Below, piece by piece: positions 54,906 through 64,000 of a stretch of 64,000 nucleotides of DNA. Where the stretch lies: the NCBI GenBank assembly GCA_022410635.1, contig JAJVDF010000777.1:388146-452145 (forward strand). Reading direction: 5' to 3'. The notes under the pieces were generated by a model that did no database searches, had not been told where the DNA came from, and was given only the letters and a program-made list of their open reading frames with translations. The position numbers were made by a program, and so were the translations under genes. Each line of letters begins with the position of its first letter. Positions within the stretch are counted from its first letter, which is position 1. This DNA is from Tretioscincus oriximinensis. Taxonomy: Eukaryota; Chordata; Lepidosauria; Squamata; Gymnophthalmidae.

Positions 54906-57900
54906 CTTCAACTGTCACAAGGCTGGGCTTGATGCTGAAAAAGAGGGGGGGTCATTTACATTCTCCCATGGCCAGAGTCATCTAATCTGAAAGAATTCTT
55001 GATCAGTTACAATGCCCTCCCCCCTTTTTTTGCATGTTCAGCCACTACCACTCAACACAATCTCTTCCCTGTGTCCCCTGTATCCAAAAATTCAGCTGTC
55101 ACACAAGTTCTGTGGGAAAAAATGGACTTTTGTGAGTGGAGGGAGAATTTCTTTGCACATCTTCTGACCATTCCAAAAAGAATTCAAGCAGAACCAATTT
55201 TTCATTTTTCCTTCCAACCCACAATCTCATTTTTTTGCATTTCTTTAAATCATATATGAACAAGGAAACACAAACCCATTGCACCTTGGGATTGCTTACT
55301 GTATCATACCAGAATGTGTGGGGGGTTTGCTCTCAAAATGGAAACTTAACATATCCTGTTTAAAAAGACGCACTTTTTTTGTTGTTCCATTTTTGAAGTG
55401 CCAAACTATTATTTATAGAAAACAAGCAGCTATTTAATTTTTTTTCTTTTTTTTAAAGGGAAAATTGTCAGGGGTGGGAGGGACGTAGTGGGTTGCATTT
55501 TGATATTTAAAAATAAAAGTTTTTTTAAAAAGCAAAGCATAGAACCTATTAGTGGATCCAGGATTCAGATTCATAGTGGCTTTTAAAAAAATAAAAATAA
55601 AATAAAACTTTTTTTTTAAAAGGGAGATCTTTGGAATCTTTTCTGCAGCTGTCCAGAATCTATGGCTTCCTTGATGCTAATTTCATGGACTGAATGTGTG
55701 AGTGTGAATCTTAATTCTTTGCACCATAAAACGAAGTCCATTTGACCACTGATTCCTTTCAGTGAGGTGAGGTGAAATCTGTTGAATGAAATGTCATTTG
55801 GTTTGGGGTGGTGGTGGTTTGGTTTTTAAAGTTTATTTTAAAAATGATATATGCTGTATAGGAGCAGGATTTTCTTTTCTGATCTTTGCCAAGACTATTT
55901 AGCATTTAATCAAAATTCCTTCTGTCCAGGAAAAGAGAAAACAGGGAGGCATGCTGGGAAGATATTTATATAGCCAAACTTTTGCTATGAAGCATTTTTT
56001 TCAATGTGTGATGTACCTTCCCTCTATGAATCTGGATTGTTTAGGATAAGGAAATAGCTCATCTCTCCTTAGGCACCCAATAGACACAATCCAGCAAAAG
56101 ATACTTGAAAGCCAGGAAATATTTAGGTCAATCCTGCCAAACGCGCACTTCACCAGCCTCCTATCCTACAGCTATGTTGTAGTTAAAATGTCTCCCTGTT
56201 TTCAGTAGAGCTTATTTCCAGGATAAATAAGATCCTCGTGTTTTTCATGGAACATGGCTTTCATTCTGATGGGTGGGGGTGGGGGAGAGATTTCTGATTT
56301 ACTCTTTCTTGAAAGCTACGACCTTGAAGCCCATCCAAGAGGTGGAAAGAACAAAGTTGGTGGAACTTGGAGATCAAAAATCTTTTTCTCTGAAGTGACG
56401 TGTTTTCTGATTCCTCCTTTCCTCACCACGTCCTTTTAGTAGAATGTATGAGTATATCTATCCCCAAGGAGTGGTTGAAATCCCCCTACCCTGTCTGAAC
56501 AAACCCTATACGCATACTGGGGCTTCAGGAAAGCAACGGTGAAACTTTCCGTGATGGTCGCTGGGAATATGTGAACATTTAATGTGCCAAATATGAACCA
56601 GACTTTTATTTTTAAAATGGGTTAAATAGTGAAAGGTTCCTGAAAGGATCAGCCATGAAGGTGGTCTGATTGTCCCACCATTTCTGCAGCCTAGAAACTC
56701 CACAGTCTCTGTCATCCAGTTTGGGGAACCACCCTCCAAGCTGTTCCTTGGCAGCTGCCTCATGCCAAACAGATACGGGGAAGGCTTAATGCTGCCATGT
56801 TTGAAGGACTGAGCAATAGCTTTGTATTGTAGTGCAACCATGAGCCGAACCCCAGAAACAGGGGTGTGTGTCTTCCTCTCTGGGAAAAATACACATTTAC
56901 ACTCTCAAAAGGGCCAACATGCATCTTGTATATCTGCTTAGTAACACAGGTAACCCCAGGAGCAGTGGGGCAAGCTGTTTTGTTATCATATCCTCACTCA
57001 AATGTATCTCTCGCATTTACCATATCACTGTTGGTTTTCCTTTTCTATTATTTCTCTTTCTCTCTCCCTCTTTGATTCATGTAGTTTTCCAGTCGGTTCT
57101 GTTCCAAGAAGAAGTTTGGGAGACGGAAGCAAGGGAAGAGAATTGATAAGATTGAATGGGAAGTTTGTTCTGGTGAAAAATCCTTCTTCCACTTGTGTGT
57201 ACTAGTCCTCACCCCTCACCCCCGGACTTAAGTGCCAAGCCTTCATGTTTACCTGTTACCGTTTCCTTTTCCTCAAAAGCGTGTTTTATTTTCTGTCAGG
57301 ACACACTCATTACCTGGAGCATTCTTTCCATCCAGCATTTCGACAAGTTCGCACACCACAAAGTTCTCTCTCTATAAATATATATATATAAGTATATATA
57401 TATTGTTTTAAAAAAACTAAAGCAGCGTGGGACTCTAAATACAATGGCTGGCTACCTCTGGAACTGCTTTGTCAAATCCACCTTCATCCTTCTCAGCATC
57501 AAGACATTCCTAGCGTGTTGTTTTTCTCGGGGGACGCAGCCTCTAACCTTTCAAACGTTTGTTTTTAAAAAGTTTTTAAAAATAAATTTAAAAAAAGAGA
57601 ATCAACTTTTGCTTCATCTGAATTGGGGAAAATCCATCTTCAACCCTGTCGCTGCTGGGGACAGCCATCTTGTTTCAACCCGTCTTCTGAACTTCTACGC
57701 TTCACCCCTACCATCATTTTGAACTTTTTAATCTCCCTCCTTCTGTGTTCATCAAACCTGTGTTTTTTGGATTTTTTCCTCATCTTCCATATTACAAGTA
57801 AAATTAAAAAAAAAGATTAAAAGTTATATATATAAATATATAAATACTAGGAAAAGTGCAACAGGACTGTCAAATTCTTATCATTTAAACTACTGAGTCG

Positions 57901-58209
57901 GGACATACTGACATCATTTCCCTCCCCTTTTTAACTGTGAACAAAAACGTTTCTTCACCATTGCTTCATTGTAAATACGCTGTTTCTGTTTAAAACATGT
58001 TTGCAGGTGGGAGGGAAGAGGGAAAGAGGGAAACCCTTTTAATTTTTGTGTTCTCAAACATCAGAGGAATGCTTGTGCATAAAAGGGTCGGAGGTTTCAA
58101 AAGAAGGACGGTTGACCGATCATTTTTGTGTCCTACTAAAGAGGTAGAGGAAAAAGCAGTTTTCTTTGTGCTTTGACAAAATTAAAAGTGATGTAGCTTG
58201 GCAGGGGAA

Positions 58210-58417
58210 TTATTCTAAACTAGTGGAATTAGCCTAAATTATTCTAAACTAGTGGAATTAGCCTAAATTATTCTAAACTAGTGGAATTAGGCAACGAGCT
58301 CTAGCCCTTCAGCCACCTTATTCTAAACTAGTGGAATTAGGCAACGAGCTCTAGCCCTTCAGCCACCTTATTCTAAACTAGTGGAATTAGGCAACGAGCT
58401 CTAGCCCTTCCACCACC
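58210..58417 (+). repeat. Two-stage tandem repeat, 29-bp and 50-bp units
   Basis: Two 29-bp units (TTATTCTAAACTAGTGGAAT then TAGCCTAAA) are followed by three 50-bp units that keep the first 23 bases and add GCAACGAGCTCTAGCCCTTC then AGCCACC. The last unit changes at its end. Copies are almost identical. Confidence 0.95.
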
Positions 58418-58885
58418 TTGGTCCCATCCATGCCCCCATCCACTCCCTCCCTTTCCCTTTCCCATCCCTCTTTCACTTGCCGCTTCTTTCTTTCATCCCT
58501 TCTTTCCATTTTGCTTTTCCTTCTTTCTCTGCTGCCTTCCTTCCATCATTCTTTCTTTTATGTTTTAGTTGTTTTTTGTAATTGTCTTATGACTGTTCAA
58601 ATAAACTATTTTACCTACTCACCTTCTTCCTTCGTCCTGTCTTTCCTTTTTTCTTTTTCTCCATCCTTTCCTTAGTTTCTCCTTGCTTTCCTTCCTTTTT
58701 TCCTCTTTATCTTCCTCCCTTACCCTTTCTCTTCTCTTTCTCCCCCCTCCTTCCCTTCTCCCTTCTGTCTTTTCTCCTTCCTTTTCTCCATCCTTCTTCC
58801 TTTCCTTCTTTCCTGCTTATCTTCCTCCATCTCTGGAGGCTGCCAAAGTTCCAAGCCCTGTCATTAGTTGTTATACCTAGGAATG
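58396..58885 (+). repeat. Pyrimidine-rich dispersed repeat (copy 2)
   Basis: Bounded by CCATCCACTCCCTCC and CTGGAGGCTGCCAAAGTTCC, AAGCCCTGTCATTAGTTG, as in the copy at 11715. Confidence 0.75.
58600..58605 (+). terminator. Candidate distal polyadenylation signal AATAAA
   Basis: AATAAA within TTCAAATAAACTATTTTACC, about 9 kb after the NOVA2 stop, inside a pyrimidine-rich repeat. No strong GT-rich element follows immediately, so it is weak evidence for a distal 3' end. Confidence 0.2.
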
Positions 58886-59089
58886 CTGGACTCGTTGATA
58901 TGTGTTTTATAAAGAACTCACCACAAAAGGAGCATTACTTGGTAGGAAACCAGACATTTTGGAAGTTGGGAAGCCAAAGTGTCAATCAGAATAGAAAAGA
59001 CCAAGTCATACGGATCAGTATAAGGCAGCTCCCTCCATCCTTGAGAGGGAGAAGGAATTTCATGGCCTGTGCCCACTGAGCCTTATTGG

Positions 59090-59355
59090 CACAGTAGTGC
59101 AGAGGCTAAGAATAAGAGTATTTCAACTGAGAGGTGTTTGAGGCCCTGGTGTCTGCCATGGAGAGGAGTGAGCCCCTTAGCTTCAGTCAACCTAGCTGTT
59201 CGAAAGCAAAGCAACTGCAAGTAGATGTATAGATACCATCACAATGTGATGGGGAAGATAGAACGTAAGTCTTCAGGCAAAAAATAGCTTGTAAGTCATT
59301 TTGAGTCCCTTAGGGTGAGAAAAGTGGGGAATAAAAACCCATTTCTTCTTCTTTC
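59090..59355 (+). mobile_element. tRNA-derived SINE, near full length
   Basis: Head TTGGCACAGTAGTGCAGAGG, body CAACCTAGCTGTTCGAAAGC and AGATACCATCACAATGTGAT, tail AGTCATTTTGAGTCCCTTAG and GAGAAAAGTGGGGAATAAAA. 59356-60045 after it is unclassified. Confidence 0.82.
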
Positions 59356-60049
59356 AGGTTATATCTCAGTACAGAGCCTGGCCATCCATGGGGCCTGCCA
59401 TAATGTACACTAACATGTAAATGGCAGGTTCCTAGTCTGAGGTATAGCCCAGAATAAGGTTCAGTGTGGATAGTATTAAATAGGATCCAAGCTCCATGTT
59501 TGGTTATACTTCACCTTTCCATTGTTCATACTGATTTCTTAACTCTTCGTCTTGCAAAAACATTGGTTCCACTAACAGAACCATAAGGTGGATTTCCTTC
59601 AGTGATCTCAAAGGATCATAGGGTTAATCCCTTCCAAACTGACCCGATAGATCACAATCTATGCAGACGATCCAGTGCTTTTTCCATTTTGTCTAGTCAC
59701 AGAAACCCTCAGCTCGTAAACTTGCTAATATATTCTCCCAAATCCTTCCCACAATATCTGTGAACATTTTTTTCTTCCATTTTTGGAATGGTCCAAACAG
59801 AAATAGAAAATTTAAGGGAAAAGTAACATGGCTAAAAGGAGAGAGATACAATGTGGAAACACATTTGATGCCCATGTATTAATGTGCATTTCGCATTCTC
59901 TGTCTCCGTCAAAAGAAATCCTGCTTTCCAAGTAGGAGTAGAGGAGAGACCATGATCTTGAGTAGCTACAGATTGAGGAAATGTCTGGATTCGAAAAGAC
60001 AAGGTCTGGGCTTTGAACATGCTCCCTCCATTGCAGTAATGCTAAAATT

Positions 60050-60295
60050 ATGGTGCTTGCTTTGAAGCTGATGGACAGGAGAGTTAGGACTAACAGGGGG
60101 ACTTATTCAGACACCCATGTCTTTGGGAGGCCAAGTGTATCAATGACTACTAGAATGGATGCCCAGGTATGGCCTCCAGGTTGTAGGGACAAGAAGTGGG
60201 CTCTAAATGCCAATTATAGGGAGTTGAGTGGAAGTGAAGATTGTCCTTTGTCTGTTCAGAAGCAACTGGGTTGCCTTCAGGACTTCCCCTATAGA
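60050..60295 (+). mobile_element. Decayed CR1-like 3' end
   Basis: GCTTTGAAGCTGATGGACAG and GGCCAAGTGTATCAATGACT are CR1 tail phrases. Heavily diverged. Confidence 0.55.
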
Positions 60296-60299
60296 AGGG

Positions 60300-60740
60300 C
60301 TTCTAGACATAAATAATAACAATTGCTGGCTTTCTGTTTCTCTACTTCCTGACAGAATTTTTGTTTCCTGTTTCATGGTTTTAAGTTGTATTTCTGCCTG
60401 CTTTTCTATGTTTTTTCACGATGACAAGGGCTTATTGTAAAAGCTTGAATGCCCAGCACCTTCATGAAACTAGCAGTAGCAGCAGCAGCCCAAATGTGAA
60501 AAAAGTGATATGCAGCTGTTGTGCTGGTAGCAGGGCCTGCTGGAAAGTATAGTCCAAGCAGCAGGTAGCTTCTTCTGCCCAGCCTGCATGGGACCCTGCC
60601 CTGTGGACTACAGCTCCCAGCTTGCACTGCAGCTAGCTTTGGGGGGTAGGAAGCCTCTTTAGAGAATCAGCACCTTGTTCCACCCACAAGAAACATTTTT
60701 TCTGCTTACGGGAAGGGAGCGGGAGGACCTGTCTATATTG
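60300..60740 (-). mobile_element. Unclassified MITE with CTGTCTATA end (copy 4)
   Basis: TTCTGCCTGCTTTTCTATGT, GCAGCAGCAGCCCAAATGTG and GGACTACAGCTCCCAGCTTG, with the end GGACCTGTCTATA near 60740. Confidence 0.68.
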
Positions 60741-60839
60741 CTAATACCTTAGTGTTGCCATGAAATTGCTTCGTAAGACTGGAGATATTCAAAACCCCAC
60801 CAAATGATAAAACCCTCATGAATTTTGGCAGCTGTTGTT

Positions 60840-61275
60840 TCGCCTGTTTATAAATCTACAGCGAGGCCACATTTGGAATGTCTTGTACGGTTCTGGTCAC
60901 AACACCTTAGAAAGGATATTGTGCAACTGGAGAAGGTGCAAAAAAAGCCACAAGAATGATCAAGGGGCCAGAAGCAATGTCTAGGTCTCCTCAGCCCTGA
61001 AAGATGGTGGGGATCTGATTGAGGTATATAAAATCGTGTATGGGATGGATAAGGTGAATAGAGAAAATTTATTTTCTCTATCACACTACACTAGGGCCAG
61101 GTAGCATTCCTTGGAACTGATGGGCAGGGGAGTGAGGACAGACAAGGGAAAGTATTTCTTCACCAGAGAGTCATTGGTTTGTGGAATTTACTTCCAGAAG
61201 AGATGGTAGTAAGCTGGATAAAGCTTGGACAGCTTTAAGATAGGTTTACAGAGAATTGAGAATGGGTGAAGGTTT
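60840..61275 (+). mobile_element. CR1-like LINE 3' fragment
   Basis: CTACAGCGAGGCCACATTTG, CAACTGGAGAAGGTGCAAAA and TTTTCTCTATCACACTACAC, then GGTTTGTGGAATTTACTTCC. Confidence 0.83.
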
Positions 61276-61289
61276 TGCTGTCATCCGCA

Positions 61290-61605
61290 GGGCAGGCTCC
61301 CGCGGTGGCTGAGGAGAAGTAGCAGAACTACACTTCCCAGGATGCCCTGCCGCCAGCACAACAACAGCTCAGTTTTTCCCTCCTCACATTTGGGGGTTGC
61401 TGCGCCTGCCAGCTTCGTGAAGCGGCTGGTCGTCCAAGCTTTTATAATAAGCCCTTGTGCTTCTGAAAAAAAATGACGTGAAAAAGCAGGCAGAACTAAA
61501 AACCATAAAACCGGAAACAGAAATTCTACCGGAAGATAAGAAGCTGGAAGCTGGTCATTTTGTTATTGTTGACAACCAGGTGTTTGTTTATAAACTAACT
61601 CTGGT
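61290..61605 (+). mobile_element. Unclassified MITE (copy 5)
   Basis: GAACTACACTTCCCAGGATG, CAGCTTCGTGAAGCGGCTGG, AAAAAGCAGGCAGAACTAAA and TTTTGTTATTGTTGACAACC. It is inverted relative to copy 4, like the pair at 45590/46810. Confidence 0.65.
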
Positions 61606-62703
61606 CCATGCTATTGTGGTGACTGAAATGTCCCCACTTATTTCCTTCTCTGTTTTTATATGCTTTGGATACGGATAGGGAACACATTTTGGTCTGAAAA
61701 ACTAGCTCGTCATACATTATTTTAGGGTATGATTTAGCTAAGGGTAGCAAGGAGCAGGTCTAACCTGGAGGGGTTGTTGGCTTTAGTCTGTGTAAGACAA
61801 CAAGGTCATTTTCACGCCCGTAAGCCTCCGACACTTGTTATGCACCAGTCTCCTATCATTGTAGATTTTTGTTCTCCATCCAATCTCTCCTTTTAAAATA
61901 AACCTTAATTCATTCTCGTGGGCTGGTGCCAAAGGAGAAAGTTGAAACTAAGGGGGAAATATGCTGGAAAATGTTTTTCTTTTCTTTTTTAAATTGTTAA
62001 CAGTGGTGGTGGGGAGGGGTAGAGGAAGCAAGTTACTAATTCCATTGCTATAGCAAAAAGAAGAAAAAAAACACAACACAAAAAAACGGGGAGGGGGGAA
62101 GGGGAGGGAAGAAAAACAAAACAGAAAAAAAATCTGAATGTCTTGGTAGGTTGTGTGTTTAGTGTAAAGTTGTGTATTGATTTTGTGCTCAGTGAAGTCC
62201 TTTTTAATGCTAATACTATTAACTAATTTCTGTCATGATAAATGTCCATTCATGACATCACTTCCGTCTTCCGTTGTCGTTTTTTCTTTACATTTCACNA
62301 CAATCTCTTTAACCCATTTTTACTAATGGAACAGACAGGAGAGAGGTTGACTGTAACAGCCAGGTAGTGACATGTGAAGTCTAACCATTTCCCCTCCACC
62401 ACCACCCTTCTCTGTCCCATGAACCTCTGGCACAGGGCGGAATTCATAGGGTAGACAGCAAAATGAAACTCCTAGACTCAAACATTGACCCAAACATGGT
62501 GGTTGTCCATTCCCAAACTGTGAGCCTTGTGTGCAGTTGAGAACGTGAGAGGCATAGTTGGAAGATGACGCTGTGAGCCAACAGTGCTATCATATATATG
62601 ACCTGTGGCCTTTCTGACTTCTGATTGGCTCGTAGGGAAAGAAGCATGTGTATGTGGTGTGCAACTGGCTTAGCCAGTCACCTGGAGCGGGAAATTTTTA
62701 TCA
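61606..62703. other. Unique sequence, no gene seen
   Basis: Repeat-free apart from an A-rich/G-rich patch near 62040-62130. One N lies at 62299. The smooth A/T-rich composition at 62130-62340 resembles 3' UTR sequence. Confidence 0.45.
61897..61902 (+). terminator. Candidate distal polyadenylation signal AATAAA
   Basis: AATAAA in TTTTAAAATAAACC within unique sequence that follows the repeat-rich 58.4-61.6 kb block. It would imply a 3' UTR longer than 12 kb if it belongs to NOVA2, which is speculative. Confidence 0.2.
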
Positions 62704-63650
62704 TAGGAACATACATGAGTGGAGCCCTGCTGAATGGGGGCAGAGCCCATTGAGTCCAGCCTTCTGGCTCACCCAGTGGCTCACCAATTGACCCTGGGCA
62801 ACTCAAGCAGAAGGAAGCAAAACCTCCTGTTATCAACTCTTGGAATAGAGATCTGCCATCCACATGCTAACGTAGACTATGGCAGGCCCCAAATGGGGGC
62901 TGCCATAGTCTACTGGCATGTGGATGAGCCAAATGGGGCCTGCCATAGTCTGCACTGGCCCACCAATTGTACCTCAGTAGACTGAAGCAGAACAAGGTAA
63001 AACATTTTTCTCGACTCCCTGCAAATGGTACTTCAGGAATCCTGCCTGTTACTCCATCCCAGAGGTAGGATCTAGAGGTCCATACTAGTAGCCATTGATA
63101 TATTTGGCTTCCATAAATTTGTCTATTCCTAACAAGCTATCCACTTGTTCTCAACTCTTGGAACAGGAACTAAATGGGGCCTGCCATAGACTTCACAGTT
63201 CCACCAAGCAGAAGAAGGAGGCAAAATCCTCACCTGTTCTCAACACCCTGCAACTGATATTTCAGGAATACGGTCCTGTTGCTCCATCTCAGAGGTAGGA
63301 CCAAGAGATCCCTCCTGGTAGCTGTTTATACACTTGGCTTCCATAAACTTGTGTAATCCTGTCTTAAAACTATCCGGGCTGCTAGCTCCCACCACCTCTT
63401 CTGGAAGTCATTTCCACAGACTGATGATCCTCTGAGTGAAAAATTACTGTCCTCACTCCTGCCCATTAGTTCCAAGGAATGCCCCCTGGTCCTGGTGTTG
63501 TGTGATAGAGAAAATATTTTTCTCTATTCCCCTTATCCATTCCATGCATGGCTTTATACACTTCAATCAGATCATCTCTTAAATGCTGTCTTTCAGGGCT
63601 GAAGAGGCCCAGCCGTTGCAGCCTGATTTCATAAGGGACTTATCAGAATA
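62704..63650 (-). mobile_element. CR1-like LINE 3' fragment with internal repeats
   Basis: From ATAGGAACATACATGAGTGG to the antisense reverse-transcriptase tail AGGGCTGAAGAGGCCCAGCC. The segment TGCCATAGTCTACTGGCATG and GGGGCCTGCCATAGTCTGCA is repeated several times inside. 63651-64000 is unclassified. Confidence 0.85.
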
Positions 63651-64000
63651 ACCTCAGCCTTCCAGAAGGTAGTCTATGGACCTTCTAGCTTAAATCTGCT
63701 CAGTGTCTCAAATATTCCTAGTGTATTGCTACAAAACACTCTTGTGTGCGTTCAATATATCTCTGCTCTGGACTGTTCCGATTTTAATCCAGAAGCTTAT
63801 TAAAACCGTGCATTACGGATTACCTCCTATGACGTTATTGGGTAATCTCTTTTTACATCTTGAAGCCAGGCCCCCTCCAGTTGGTTGATCAAATCACACC
63901 TCTGATTCAACTTAATGCTTGAAAAGAACGGTATCAGAAGCTGGTGTACATTAGTGGCGGCTGGTGCCCTTTGAGATTGGAGGGACGCAGGACCAGAGCT

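Larger units (their letters stand above)
49527..58209 (+). other. NOVA2: Probable NOVA2 3' UTR
   Basis: After the stop, about 8.7 kb is nearly free of the LINE and SINE copies that crowd the rest of the window. It is A/T-rich with long T runs, as in long brain-type 3' UTRs. Visible substructure: a GT/CA hairpin at 49722-49790, foldback units at 52070-52465, a repeat copy at 54665-54905 and AT microsatellites at 57375-57405. AATAAA signals occur at 53029-53034, 53590-53595 and 53930-53935, with others further on; the true 3' end cannot be chosen from sequence alone. Open frames here, such as 51269-51784, look random. Confidence 0.65.

Overview
The window is vertebrate nuclear DNA, most likely from a squamate reptile (lizard or snake). 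It holds one recognisable protein-coding gene, on the + strand: NOVA2, the neuronal KH-type RNA-binding splicing regulator. Three coding exons are visible: 28686-28829 (first part of KH1), 39623-39789 (rest of KH1 and linker), and 48510-49526 (KH2, Ala-rich linker, KH3, stop). Phases join exactly and all donors and acceptors are GT/AG. The first coding exon, which should encode roughly 30 N-terminal residues, was not found, so 1-28685 is read as intron 1 or the upstream flank. Residues specific to the paralogue place it with NOVA2 rather than NOVA1.

Layout. 1-28685: repeat-rich intron or upstream DNA with CR1-like LINE 3' fragments, L2-like LINE fragments, Penelope-like fragments, a family of TA-flanked foldback MITEs, microsatellites, and a few unique stretches (about 1.3-3.3 kb, 26.1-27.0 kb). 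28830-39622: intron with a long (ATC)n/(ATT)n tract, a perfect RFX-type X-box, more CR1, a foldback Penelope-like insertion, a SPIN-like hAT and a hyper-GC hAT, both hAT elements with exact 8-bp target duplications. 39790-48509: intron with CR1, tRNA-derived SINEs, an L1-like stretch and two inverted copies of another MITE. 49527 onward: probable long NOVA2 3' UTR, conspicuously poor in LINEs to about 58.2 kb, then repeat-rich flank to the end, with one unique stretch near 61.9-62.7 kb.

Organism. The mix of CR1 ending in a TTATGTTCTTA tail, Sauria-type tRNA SINEs sharing one 3' tail, L2-like and Penelope-like elements and a SPIN-like hAT fits squamates. This is inference from repeat types, not a species call.

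The main hunting results are regulatory or structural. A CR1 tail lies directly against the KH1 exon acceptor and may supply its branch site. The intron of this YCAY-binding protein gene contains 24 overlapping UCAU tetramers. Paired X-boxes and paired octamers are present. The transposons are nested, with clean target duplications. No new protein-coding system was found; apart from NOVA2, the long open frames are LINE remnants or low-complexity translations.
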